Of a DNA stretch of 22,674 nucleotides, positions 1-7,619 are shown in pieces. The notes beneath the pieces are model-generated. The model was given only the letters and a program-made list of their open reading frames with translations, did no database searches and was not told the DNA's origin. The stretch comes from DATAVB01 sp040414495 (GTDB lineage: Bacteria > Actinomycetota > Actinomycetes > Mycobacteriales > QHCD01). The first letter of the stretch is position 1, and the number at the start of each line of letters is the position of its first letter. Made by a program: the position numbers and the translations under genes. The stretch lies in assembly GCA_040414495.1 (NCBI GenBank), contig JBEDUI010000184.1:1-22674 (forward strand). The letters are read 5' to 3'.

Positions 1-1231
1 CCGGAGTTGCCCGCCCGATCTGGTACCTCATCGCCGGGAGCCAGCGAGCCAGCAGCATAATGCCGATAATATCGAGGGCCGCCAGCGCTACCAGCGGCAT
101 CCAAGTGACGACCGGTCCGTGTGCCAGCAGGGCGGTGACGAGAGCGGGCGTGACGATATCCCCGATACTGAACGCCATTTGGTAAAGCGAATTGTACCGT
201 CCGCGGCTCGCCGCGGACGCGCTGTCGTTGACGGTAGATGGCACGATGACGCCCTGGATCAGCTCGCACGTCGTCACGAAAACAACCGCCACGAGAGCCA
301 GACCGATACTCACTCCCAGCGGAACGTAGGCACTCAACAAGAACACGAATAAGCCGACGCCGATAATTGTCTGCGACAGGACCAGACTGCGATGACGACG
401 GCGTCCGGTGATTGCGGCGACGACGGGCGTAGCACCAATCGCGCCCAGCACCGCCTTGGTCGCGAGAATCATGCCGGGCATCCACTGCGGCACATGCACC
501 GATTTGACCAGGAACACCGGCGCGGCCAGACCGAATGCCAGCGAGAGCAGCGCGAAACCGACGTTGAGAACGACGAATCCGAGGAACGGCCGATCCCGTA
601 ACGCACCAGCCCAACTGCTTTCGGCGGCCGGCTCGGTGCTGGCATCGACGTGTTCCACGTGACCAGGCCGATCAAGCCAGGTCAGGATCGCGGCGACCAC
701 AAAGGACAAAGCGTTGATCGCGACAATCGCGTTGTACCCATTCACCCCACCGAGTGCGACCGCCAGGCTCGCCCCGAGTCCACCGACCGCCAGCCCGGCA
801 TTGACCAGGGCGGTAATCAGCGCGAACCACGGCTCCTGGCTCTCGCCGTCAGCGACGTCGTGCACCAAAGCCGGGTAGGCGACCCAGAATGCCGAATTTC
901 CGAGCTGCACAATAACCGCGGCAACAAGGAGATGGGGAAACGAACCCACCAGCAGGTAGTTGACGAAACCGACCGCCTGCAAGAGGTTCGAGAGAACAAC
1001 CGTAGTGCGAGCGCCGAATTTGTCGCAGAACATACCGGAGAGCGCGGTGGCCGGAATACGTACGAACGCCGCGATCGACAGGGCCAGGCCGACCCGGTCC
1101 AACGCCAGGTCCGTTGTCGCGGTGAAGTAGAGGATCGAGAACGGCAGAAAGAGGCCGGTGCCCAAGGCGTCAATCGACAACGCCGCCAGCAGCCGCCGGT
1201 GGCCGCGGGCGTCGGGAAGCCCTGCACGCAC
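1..1231 (-). CDS. MFS transporter, C-terminus cut by window edge
   Basis: This minus-strand frame stays open from a GTG at 1231 to the left edge (410 codons). It encodes a very hydrophobic protein with about twelve membrane segments and a polar central loop (around residues 185-205), the usual 6+6 layout of the major facilitator superfamily. The loop after helix 2 reads SGMFCDKFGART, a recognisable MFS motif A (GxxxDRxGRR). The protein should be a proton-driven exporter in the cytoplasmic membrane; the substrate cannot be told. The GTG start is chosen because GAAGGGA lies 8 nt upstream and the Rossmann-free N-terminus goes straight into helix 1. Few residues can be missing, since about 12 helices are already present. 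An inverted repeat at 1304-1321 lies upstream and may be its operator. Confidence 0.85.
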   Translation of the reverse strand, partial: MRAGLPDARGHRRLLAALSIDALGTGLFLPFSILYFTATTDLALDRVGLALSIAAFVRIPATALSGMFCDKFGARTTVVLSNLLQAVGFVNYLLVGSFPHLLVAAVIVQLGNSAFWVAYPALVHDVADGESQEPWFALITALVNAGLAVGGLGASLAVALGGVNGYNAIVAINALSFVVAAILTWLDRPGHVEHVDASTEPAAESSWAGALRDRPFLGFVVLNVGFALLSLAFGLAAPVFLVKSVHVPQWMPGMILATKAVLGAIGATPVVAAITGRRRHRSLVLSQTIIGVGLFVFLLSAYVPLGVSIGLALVAVVFVTTCELIQGVIVPSTVNDSASAASRGRYNSLYQMAFSIGDIVTPALVTALLAHGPVVTWMPLVALAALDIIGIMLLARWLPAMRYQIGRATP

Positions 1232-1303
1232 GATGAAATCCCTTCGGGGCGCGATTCCCGCACTCCGGTTCGTGCGGCCCCGCCCCGAATAGGGCAAGAC
1301 TCC

Positions 1304-1321
1304 CAGCGTGAGGTAACGCTG
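1304..1321. promoter_or_regulatory. inverted repeat, candidate operator upstream of the MFS gene
   Basis: CAGCGT-N6-ACGCTG is a perfect 6-bp inverted repeat about 75 bp before the MFS start. A TTGACG hexamer on the minus strand (1328-1333) sits just upstream of it. The arrangement resembles a repressor or MerR-type site, but no convincing -10 is visible at normal spacing and no regulator gene adjoins it. Confidence 0.3.
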
Positions 1322-1629
1322 CGGTCCCGTCAAGTACTTTTCTGGTGCCTGCGCGGCGAGCGGCTCCCATGACAGCGCCTGTGCCGCTGCTCCTGGGTAC
1401 GGGCAGAGGCGCACACCCGACTCCTGCCGCGTGGAATTAGCCGCGGAGAACGTCACTATTTCCCCGCACATAAGGGAAATCGCGGAGGGCCCGTTATTCA
1501 ACCGCTAAACCGACCACGACCGCTCGACCGAGGCGGGCATTTCGCCTGCCTGGGAGCAACCGGAGCTGTTCTGCGACGAGGTCCGTACCGGCTTCCGATT
1601 GCTGCACTGAAGATGGGCTATTTCCGCGC

Positions 1630-1635
1630 TATGTT
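1630..1635 (+). promoter_or_regulatory. candidate -10 box for a leaderless GNAT transcript
   Basis: TATGTT lies exactly 6 nt before the GTG start at 1642 and there is no Shine-Dalgarno close to that start. This spacing would put transcription initiation at or next to the start codon. No good -35 is visible. Confidence 0.4.
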
Positions 1636-1641
1636 GTTTAC

Positions 1642-2412
1642 GTGGATACCGCCGACTATGTCGAGGCCCAACGACGCCGCATCGCCGCCTTCGCCGCGGA
1701 TGAGGCGGCGGCTGTGGTTGATGAGCCGGGGGTATTCGGATGGGCCTCGACCGATTCGGACCGGCCGGCCGGACGATTCTTTCTCCAGCCGCCGCTGAAC
1801 GCCGATCTGCTTACCTCGCTGCTGGAGACGTACTGGCCACACAACGCGGCAATCATCGGCGAGGATGGCGATTCCAGCATCGCGGAGACCCTCCGGTCGC
1901 GATTTTGTCCTGTCCCCGAGCCGGTCATCGGGATGCTGCTGCCGGCACCGGCGACGGTGAGAAATCCACCGCTGCCAGCCGGAATTACGGCTCATACTGT
2001 CCGGCGGGTGCCGAGTGATCCGCCGGACGGAATACCACTCGAATTGGCCGCCCGGGCCTGCATGAAAGCCGACCCGACCAGCACCGAATCCTTTACCGCC
2101 GAGCAGTTCATCGCGCACCTACGCCGGCCGTCGAACGCCGTCCTGCTGGCCGCCCGGACCAACGAAAGCGAGGTGGTCGCCACGGCCGGCGCATCGCTGG
2201 TTGGTAGCGACGCGACCATTTACCTGGTTAGCACGGACCCGGCGCACCGAGGGCGCGGACTCGCGACTGCCCTCACGGCCCGCGCCGTCAATGCCGCCGC
2301 CCACCGGGGCGCCACGACAGTCTGCCTCGACGCCAGCGCAGACGGACTCGGCATTTATCTACGCCTCGGCTTCACATCCGCGGCCACATTGCACCTCTGG
2401 AACCGCCCATGA
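1642..2412 (+). CDS. GNAT-family N-acetyltransferase (256 aa)
   Basis: The C-terminal half is a GNAT fold. The acetyl-CoA pyrophosphate-binding loop is RGRGLA at residues 203-208, preceded by the beta-4 strand ATIYLVSTDP, and the family's closing segment GIYLRLGF is at 237-244. The N-terminal ~110 residues are a separate region, so this is one of the longer two-part actinobacterial GNATs. It should transfer an acetyl group from acetyl-CoA to an amine; the acceptor is unknown. The GTG start has no Shine-Dalgarno, but TATGTT sits 6 nt upstream, which suggests a leaderless message. The next gene, an APH-fold kinase, follows on the same strand after about 150 bp. Confidence 0.85.
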   Translation: MDTADYVEAQRRRIAAFAADEAAAVVDEPGVFGWASTDSDRPAGRFFLQPPLNADLLTSLLETYWPHNAAIIGEDGDSSIAETLRSRFCPVPEPVIGMLLPAPATVRNPPLPAGITAHTVRRVPSDPPDGIPLELAARACMKADPTSTESFTAEQFIAHLRRPSNAVLLAARTNESEVVATAGASLVGSDATIYLVSTDPAHRGRGLATALTARAVNAAAHRGATTVCLDASADGLGIYLRLGFTSAATLHLWNRP

Positions 2413-2565
2413 TAAGACCCGGTCCGACATATTGTGCGCATATGCCCACAGCATTGGAGATATTGTTCGACGACACCGCTGACTGTTCCGGAGTCCCGCA
2501 TATCCGGGTGCGATTCTCCGGTTGACGGTGGGCTCCGCGCACCGGCGCGGGAGCGGGAGGTTGGC

Positions 2566-3480
2566 GTGGATCTGTGGGACGGCGAACGCTTGATCGACAC
2601 GCCTGAAGTCGCTGAGTTCCTTCAGGACCAACTTGGCCGTGACCCTTCGCTCGCGGCGCTGTCCGAGATCCGGCATGAGCAGCGGGCAACTGGCGACGTG
2701 GGTACATTCTTTCGCGCGGTCTGGACACCCACGGGCGAGTCCGTCTTCGTAAAGCTGAACGCCACTGCCATCGAGCTTGAGTGGATGTCCGTGGTCTCGC
2801 GCCGCGCGCCGAAGCTGGTGCCTCATGTATACGCAAGTGGCCGGCGCTTGGGCAATGTGGACGTGGGTTGGCTCGTCCTTCAGAGAGCACCGCACCATTT
2901 CGATTCCGGTTCTCATCATGACTGCCGCAAGCTGATGTTCGCGACAGCGTGCTTCCAGCAGGTGGCACAGGACATCGCCAAAATGACATACGACTCGATC
3001 GACGCCGCATTCTTCGAGTGGTGTATGCCCGAGGCAATCAAGGCCAACTGTCCTGGCCCGGGCGACCACATTCTGGCCAGGCTGCATCGCGATATCAGCT
3101 GGGCGGACGAGCAATTCCCTCGCGTTCGATGCCACGGCGACGTGCACTTCGGTAATGCCGTGTCGGAGGTTGCAGGAGGCCCGCTTCTCCTTATCGACCC
3201 GATACCGCGGACCGCCAACTGGGCGTGGGATGCCGCCTACGCGCAGATGCTTTCTGGAAAAGAGGGGACCTCCAGGTTGGTTCCGCTGCTTGCCGACGCG
3301 CGACGCTCGCTCGGTCTTCCCACCGGGGACCCGCTAGCACTTGAGCGGCTGGAAACGATCCTTCTCGCGTGGTCGTCGATGCTCTGGTGGGCCATCAAAC
3401 CGCTCCGGCGGGATGACCCATGGTTTGCAGCACAGGTCAGGCGGAACCTGCAGCGGCTCGCATCGTCCACAGCTTGCTAG
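2566..3480 (+). CDS. aminoglycoside phosphotransferase (APH)-family kinase, copy 1 (304 aa)
   Basis: The APH/choline-kinase catalytic signature is clear: HGDVHFGN at residues 190-197 (catalytic Asp and Asn) and LLIDP at 208-212 (the Mg-binding Asp). FVKLN near residue 63 supplies the likely ATP-binding lysine. The protein should phosphorylate a hydroxyl on a small molecule; family membership alone does not prove antibiotic resistance. The frame is open further upstream to an ATG at 2434, but I chose GTG 2566 because GGGAGG ends 5 nt before it and the extra N-terminus looks non-coding. It is the first of four APH-fold genes in this window, none of them close copies of each other. Confidence 0.8.
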   Translation: MDLWDGERLIDTPEVAEFLQDQLGRDPSLAALSEIRHEQRATGDVGTFFRAVWTPTGESVFVKLNATAIELEWMSVVSRRAPKLVPHVYASGRRLGNVDVGWLVLQRAPHHFDSGSHHDCRKLMFATACFQQVAQDIAKMTYDSIDAAFFEWCMPEAIKANCPGPGDHILARLHRDISWADEQFPRVRCHGDVHFGNAVSEVAGGPLLLIDPIPRTANWAWDAAYAQMLSGKEGTSRLVPLLADARRSLGLPTGDPLALERLETILLAWSSMLWWAIKPLRRDDPWFAAQVRRNLQRLASSTAC

Positions 3481-3663
3481 ATATCAGGGCGTTGTGCATG
3501 GTCTTAAACCCTGACACGAAATGCTCCCGTGTCCTCTTTCGACAGATCGCCCGCCCATCCAGCGTCTGCACGGCGCGGCAGCGGATACATTCTGATCAAG
3601 CTACGCGGAAAGTCGGCAAAGGACTACGGTCAAAGCCAGTCGTCCCGAGCGGGGGTGCAACCG

Positions 3664-4629
3664 GTGACTGACGAGACTCCGAACGACAAGGGCGCTGCGC
3701 GCTACGAAGAGGATTTAGGCGTCGCCTACCTGGCAGAGGCAAAAGGCATATCGATCGACGCGGCCAGGCAACGGCTCCGCATCCAGAACCGTACATCGCT
3801 AATTGCCGATCCAGCTAGGGCACTGCTGGGCGACCGATTGGGCGAAATCCGATTCGATGACGACGGATACATCCGATTTACCATTATCGACATGACGCCG
3901 GCGGACATTGAGGCTATCGGCCGAATCGCGCGCGAAACCGGCCTCGCGGAATGGGTTCGCACCGAGCGCGCGGATCCGGTCCATCTGCAGACGTGGGAGG
4001 AGCTACGACACGAGCTGATCCGTCTGCGCGAGACGCGTCGCGACGTGCTCATGGGCCATCCGATGCCTACTCTTGGCTATCGGCGGCCGCCGGTCGAGAT
4101 CAGATTGGCGCCATACGCCACCGACGTTGCCGCGGCGCTACACGAACGGTTCGGCGAGTTCGTCGCGCTGCGTGTCGGGGTGCTGCCGTATCCACTCCAG
4201 CTCAACGAAAGTCGATTACGTTCAGAACAGCCGCGGCCCACAATCAACCCGGCCGAAATCCACGTCGAACTCGACGGACCGCTAAACGTGAGCAGCGGGC
4301 ACGCGGCCAAACACGGATTGAATGTCACCAATAACGGCGATGGTGAATTAGTCGTCAACACCAACGGCCACCTCACGGCTCACATAATCGATCCGACGTC
4401 CGGTCAGATTGTCGGCAGCTACACCGGAGGTCAGCACGCCATACTGATCCGTTTTCCAATTCCACCGGACAACACGGTCCGGATCCCGCTCCTCGTCGGC
4501 ACCGCCAGCTTTGACCCAAAACTCGGATACGCTATTCCGCCGGGATCCTGGGCCCTGCGTTGCACGCTGAAACTCGCCGACGGTCGCAGCCTCAATACCC
4601 CACCGCTGGCATTCACGGTCATCGACTGA
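3664..4629 (+). CDS. unrecognised two-part protein with a protease-propeptide-like N-terminus and beta-rich C-terminus (321 aa)
   Basis: I do not recognise this protein. Residues ~10-120 (motifs YLAEAKGIS, ALLGDRLGEIRFD, then a beta-alpha-beta pattern ending in a segment rich in E, L and R) resemble the propeptide domain that precedes secreted S1 proteases in actinomycetes. No protease domain follows and I see no signal peptide or membrane segment. The last ~120 residues are beta-strand rich with many N, T and G, ending in GSWALRCTLKL and PPLAFTVID, like an Ig-type sandwich. GTG 3664 is preferred, with GGGGG 10 nt upstream; a longer start at GTG 3529 is possible. Codon use matches the neighbours. 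It converges on the CMD gene through a shared hairpin. Confidence 0.65.
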   Translation: MTDETPNDKGAARYEEDLGVAYLAEAKGISIDAARQRLRIQNRTSLIADPARALLGDRLGEIRFDDDGYIRFTIIDMTPADIEAIGRIARETGLAEWVRTERADPVHLQTWEELRHELIRLRETRRDVLMGHPMPTLGYRRPPVEIRLAPYATDVAAALHERFGEFVALRVGVLPYPLQLNESRLRSEQPRPTINPAEIHVELDGPLNVSSGHAAKHGLNVTNNGDGELVVNTNGHLTAHIIDPTSGQIVGSYTGGQHAILIRFPIPPDNTVRIPLLVGTASFDPKLGYAIPPGSWALRCTLKLADGRSLNTPPLAFTVID

Positions 4630-4648
4630 TTGCGTTGAAACGACGCGC

Positions 4649-4680
4649 CCCGGTCCCGGATCACATGACCCGGGACCGGG
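4649..4680. terminator. bidirectional hairpin terminator between convergent genes
   Basis: CCCGGTCCCGG (4649-4659) and CCGGGACCGGG (4670-4680) form a perfect 11-bp stem with a 10-nt loop. It sits 19 bp after the stop of the plus-strand gene and 7 bp after the stop of the minus-strand CMD gene. There is no U-tract, as is common in actinobacteria. Confidence 0.7.
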
Positions 4681-4687
4681 ATTCTGA

Positions 4688-5167
4688 TCAGCTCTCCAGG
4701 GCGCTGAACATGCCCGGTTCGTACGAACCGCCGTGGTAGTTCAGGATTACGCTGAGCCGGTTGGTCGCGTTCATCATCGAGATCAAGGCGACCAGCGCGG
4801 CGATTTGATCGTCGTCATAATGCTTGTGCGCCCGATCCCAGATTTCGTCCGAAACACCGGCGTCGGGGAGCCGGGTGCCCGCCTCGGCCAGCTCCAACGC
4901 GGCCTGTTCAGCCTCGGTAAACACGGTGCTGTGGCGCCAGGCGGCGACCAGATTGATCCGGACCGGGGTTTCCCCGGCGGCCGCAGCCTCCTTGGTGTGG
5001 ATGTCGACGCACCAGCCGCAGCCGTTGATCTGGCTGATGCGCAGACTCACCAGTTCGCGGATCGTTTTTGGCAGCGGCGCCTGCTCGATGGCCAGCCCGA
5101 CGTTGTACATCCGCTTGCTGATCCGTGCGCCGATCTGGTTGGTCATCAGGTCGATACGGGGTTCCAT
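4688..5167 (-). CDS. carboxymuconolactone decarboxylase / AhpD-family protein, ECF41 partner (159 aa)
   Basis: This is a short all-helical CMD/AhpD-like protein with the redox motif CGWC (C50, C53) followed by H57 and preceded by E38 in a TIRELVSLR helix, the usual AhpD-like active-site set. Such proteins reduce peroxides or act in thiol redox chemistry; the true substrate of the ECF41-linked group is unknown. GAGGA lies about 7 nt before the ATG. The gene is divergent from an ECF41 sigma factor, and its upstream region carries TGTCACA-N16-CATC (5208-5234), matching the ECF41 promoter pattern. CMD-family genes are among the standard partners (the COE genes) of ECF41 sigma factors, so it is most likely that sigma factor's direct target. 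Confidence 0.9.
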   Translation of the reverse strand: MEPRIDLMTNQIGARISKRMYNVGLAIEQAPLPKTIRELVSLRISQINGCGWCVDIHTKEAAAAGETPVRINLVAAWRHSTVFTEAEQAALELAEAGTRLPDAGVSDEIWDRAHKHYDDDQIAALVALISMMNATNRLSVILNYHGGSYEPGMFSALES

Positions 5168-5207
5168 GATTCGTCCTCACTCGTTCTGGTGTGGTTGACA
5201 ACCACGA

Positions 5208-5234
5208 GATGCCGGCGACCCGGTCCGTGTGACA
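5208..5234 (-). promoter_or_regulatory. ECF41-type promoter of the CMD gene
   Basis: On the minus strand TGTCACA (5228-5234) is followed by exactly 16 nt and then CATC (5208-5211). The reported ECF41 consensus is TGTCACA-N16-CGTC, so the -35 is perfect and the -10 differs by one base. The predicted leader to the ATG at 5167 is about 35 nt. Confidence 0.7.
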
Positions 5235-5243
5235 ACAACCCGA

Positions 5244-5270
5244 TGTCACATAACGGTCGGCTCCGGTGTC
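5244..5270 (+). promoter_or_regulatory. ECF41-type promoter of the sigma factor gene (autoregulation)
   Basis: TGTCACA (5244-5250), 16 nt, then TGTC (5267-5270) matches the ECF41 consensus except for one base in the -10. It lies about 35 nt before the preferred ATG at 5310 and 9 bp from the oppositely oriented -35 of the CMD promoter. Confidence 0.7.
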
Positions 5271-5309
5271 TGGTGGATGAGTACTCGCGACCGAAGAGGA
5301 GCCCGCAGC

Positions 5310-6191
5310 ATGACCCCGGACCCAGCCACCGAGGCGTTCCTCGCCCACCGCAACCTGCTGTTCACGGTCGCCTACGAAATGCTCGGGTCAGCCGCCGACG
5401 CTGAGGATGTGCTGCAGGAAACGTGGCTGCGGTGGGCCGGCGTCGATCTTGACGCCGTACAGAATCAGCGGGCGTACCTGGTCCGGATCGCCACCCGCCA
5501 GGCGCTCCTTCGGCTACGGACGCTGGGCCGGCGCAAGGAGTCGTACGTCGGCCCGTGGCTGCCTGAGCCGTTGCTCACCGCGCCCGATGTGGCTGAGGAT
5601 GTCGAGTTGGCCGACAGTGTGTCGATGGCGATGCTGCTGGTGTTGGAGACGCTCACGCCGACCGAGCGCGCCGTTTTCGTACTGCGCGAGGTATTCGACC
5701 TCACCTACGACGAAATCGCCGAAGCGGTCGACAAAAGTCCGGCCGCGGTACGGCAAATCGCGCACCGGGCGCGGCAACATGTAGCGGCCCGTCGACCGCG
5801 CGGGGTCGTTTCCGCGGCCCAGACCCGCGACGCCCTCGCGGCATTCCAGCGGGCGGTGGAAACCGGTGACCTGCAACATTTGCTCGACATTCTCGCGCCC
5901 GATGTCGTTTTCCTCGGCGACGGTGGCGGTGTCGTACACGCCGTGCTGCGGCCGATCGTCGGAGCCCGTCGGGTGGCTGGCCTACTGGCCGCGTCCATGA
6001 CTAATCTCGCGGCGACAAAACTGGAGTTGGCTCAGGTGAACGGCTACCCGGCCCTGATTCTTCGATTGGACGGCGAGATCGACACCGTCCTGGCCCTGCG
6101 CATCGACAACGGCCTCATCGCCGGGCTTTACGCGGTACGCAATCCAGAAAAGCTGTCGCGTATGGAACAAGAAACCGCGCTCCGACGGTGA
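5310..6191 (+). CDS. sigJ: ECF41-family RNA polymerase sigma factor with fused SnoaL-like C-terminal domain (SigJ-like, 293 aa)
   Basis: Sigma region 2 (LLFTVAYEMLGSAADAEDV..., residues 16-60) and region 4 (LTPTERAVFVLREVFD with the helix-turn-helix at 130-155) are followed by a SnoaL-like domain. All three ECF41 hallmarks are present: WLPEPL at 83-88 in the linker, DGGG at 204-207, and NPEKL at 278-282 (family form NPDKL). In this family the C-terminal domain replaces a separate anti-sigma factor and sets activity; its signal is unknown. ATG 5310 is chosen because AAGAGGAG lies 8 nt upstream and an ECF41-like promoter ends at 5270; longer starts would put that promoter inside the gene. It is divergent from its probable target, the CMD gene. 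The symbol reflects similarity in architecture to SigJ. Confidence 0.92.
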   Translation: MTPDPATEAFLAHRNLLFTVAYEMLGSAADAEDVLQETWLRWAGVDLDAVQNQRAYLVRIATRQALLRLRTLGRRKESYVGPWLPEPLLTAPDVAEDVELADSVSMAMLLVLETLTPTERAVFVLREVFDLTYDEIAEAVDKSPAAVRQIAHRARQHVAARRPRGVVSAAQTRDALAAFQRAVETGDLQHLLDILAPDVVFLGDGGGVVHAVLRPIVGARRVAGLLAASMTNLAATKLELAQVNGYPALILRLDGEIDTVLALRIDNGLIAGLYAVRNPEKLSRMEQETALRR

Positions 6192-6194
6192 GCC

Positions 6195-6539
6195 TTAACC
6201 CTCCGGATAAAACAGGAAAAGCGTGCAACCGGTCGTGGTAGCCGGAACATGCCACGAGCCGGCCGGCGCGTGCAGAAACGTTCCGGCCGGATAATCGCGC
6301 GCGCCATCATTGAATACGCCCGCCACCACATAAACTTCTTCCGAGCCCGGCTCATGAATATCCCGGCGCGGCCACGAAGAACCCGGGTCCATCTCCAGAA
6401 CGGCGGCCTTGGCGCCATCCGGACTCGTCCACAATGGACGTACCCGGATTCCAGGAAAGACCTCGCGGACCGGGGATTCCGTGACCGAAATGGAGGTGTA
6501 ACCCTGCTGCTCGAGGATTTCGGGGTGCATGTCAGTCAT
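6195..6539 (-). CDS. ChrR-like cupin-domain protein (114 aa)
   Basis: This is a single small cupin barrel. The first cupin motif is HEPGSEEVYVVAGVFND (H62, E67, E68), with the second at YPAGTFLHAPAGSWHVP (H90, H97), which supplies the usual metal ligands. Its closest general type is the ChrR/anti-sigma-like cupin found with stress regulators, but it lacks any zinc anti-sigma N-terminus, so I infer a metal-dependent enzyme or sensor, not an anti-sigma factor. The frame continues upstream, but ATG 6539 is preferred because the extra residues would run through the divergent regulator gene. No clear Shine-Dalgarno is seen. It ends 4 bp from the sigma factor stop, in convergent orientation, with no terminator between them. 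Confidence 0.8.
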   Translation of the reverse strand: MTDMHPEILEQQGYTSISVTESPVREVFPGIRVRPLWTSPDGAKAAVLEMDPGSSWPRRDIHEPGSEEVYVVAGVFNDGARDYPAGTFLHAPAGSWHVPATTTGCTLFLFYPEG

Positions 6540-6571
6540 AGTGCCGGGCGCGGTCCGGGACCGGCCAGTGT

Positions 6572-6588
6572 CCACAAAGACATTGTGG
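6572..6588. promoter_or_regulatory. operator candidate between the cupin and GlxA-type regulator genes
   Basis: CCACAA-N5-TTGTGG is a perfect inverted repeat lying 2 bp before a TACTTT hexamer (6591-6596), which is itself 6 nt before the ATG of the regulator. A protein bound here would overlap the regulator's promoter and could also act on the divergent cupin gene. Confidence 0.45.
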
Positions 6589-6602
6589 GGTACTTTTCTG
6601 CC

Positions 6603-7538
6603 ATGCATCGTGTGGTGGCGTTGGTACGGCCGGTGCAGTCGACATTCGAGCTCGGGTGCGCGGCCGAGGTCTTCGGCACGGCGCGGGATGGGGTGCCGCA
6701 GCACTACGAGTTCGAGGTGTGTACGGAAAAGCCCGGGCCGGTGCCGACGAGCGCCGGGTACGCAATGGCCGTGCCGCAAGGCCTTTCGGTGCTCGCGTCT
6801 GCTGACACCGTGGTCATTCCGGGTTGGCTACCGGTCGAGGCGCCGCTGCCGGCCCGGGTATGCCGCGCGCTGCTGCGGGCCCACGCCCGTGGGGCGCGGC
6901 TGGTCACGATCTGTTCCGGGGTGTTCGCGCTGGCCCGCACCGGGCTGCTGGACGGCCGGTCGGCCACCACGCACTGGGCCCGGGCGGCGCAGCTGCAGCG
7001 GGAATTCCCGCAGATCCAGGTGGAATCGGACGTGCTGTACGTGGACCACGGCGATGTCGCCACGAGTGCCGGCGCGGGCGCGGGTATCGACCTGTGTCTG
7101 CACCTCGTCCGCCAGGATTACGGGGCCGGGCACGCCGCTCTGGTCGCCCGGCACATGGTGATGCCGCCGCATCGGGACGGCGGCCAGGCCCAGTACGCTC
7201 CGCCGCCACCGGCCACGGAGGCGCTGGACGGCCTGCTCGACTGGGCCGCAGCCCGGCTCGGGACACCGCTGTCGGTCAGCGATATGGCCGCGCACCTGGC
7301 CGTCTCACCCCGCACATTGGCGCGGCGGTTCGACGAACAGCTCGGCACCAGCCCGGGTGCCTGGCTGCTGTCCCGTCGAGTGACCGAGGCGCGCACGCTG
7401 CTGGAGCAGACCGACCTGCCGGTGGACGTGATCGCGGTCCGGGTCGGCCTCACCTCGGCGGTCAATCTGCGGCGCCGCTTCCGGGCCTATGTGGGTACGA
7501 CCCCGGGCGCCTACCGGCGGGCGTTTCGTCTTCGGTGA
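6603..7538 (+). CDS. GlxA-family AraC-type transcriptional regulator with DJ-1/PfpI-like N-domain (311 aa)
   Basis: The N-terminal domain (residues ~3-180) is a DJ-1/PfpI-like fold with the nucleophile-elbow segment VTICSGVFALA (C104) and a conserved SAGAGAGIDLCLHLV. The C-terminal AraC/XylS DNA-binding domain has two helix-turn-helix units, around 224-245 (SVSDMAAHLAVSPRTLARRF) and 274-296, ending in GTTPGAYRRAF. This is the standard GlxA/FtrA layout: the first domain senses an unknown ligand and is usually not an enzyme. ATG 6603 is chosen because the N-terminus begins directly with the first beta strand; TACTTT 6 nt upstream and the lack of a strong Shine-Dalgarno suggest a leaderless transcript. 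Its likely targets are itself and the divergent cupin gene. Confidence 0.9.
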   Translation: MHRVVALVRPVQSTFELGCAAEVFGTARDGVPQHYEFEVCTEKPGPVPTSAGYAMAVPQGLSVLASADTVVIPGWLPVEAPLPARVCRALLRAHARGARLVTICSGVFALARTGLLDGRSATTHWARAAQLQREFPQIQVESDVLYVDHGDVATSAGAGAGIDLCLHLVRQDYGAGHAALVARHMVMPPHRDGGQAQYAPPPPATEALDGLLDWAAARLGTPLSVSDMAAHLAVSPRTLARRFDEQLGTSPGAWLLSRRVTEARTLLEQTDLPVDVIAVRVGLTSAVNLRRRFRAYVGTTPGAYRRAFRLR

Positions 7539-7619
7539 CGCCGGTCACAGTCCGGTCACGGTGGCAACCTCGCGCAATCTCCGTCTGGTCTTGCCGGATG
7601 ACCGCTGGAAGGGGCCGCA

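Larger units (their letters stand above)
1232..1641. other. 410-bp intergenic region between divergent MFS and GNAT genes
   Basis: No credible gene was found on either strand. Besides the repeat at 1304-1321, it contains ATTTCCC-N9-GGGAAAT (1458-1480), a perfect 7-bp inverted repeat flanked by CCGCG and CGCGG. Its right end carries the TATGTT hexamer that may start the GNAT transcript. Confidence 0.5.

Noticed and set aside
650..1372. Plus-strand open frame of 240 codons
   Set aside because: It is antisense to the MFS transporter, has highly charged random-looking composition and no motif.
2428..2444. CATAT-N7-ATATG inverted repeat downstream of the first GNAT gene
   Set aside because: Only 5 bp per arm and not placed at a promoter or terminator position; likely chance.
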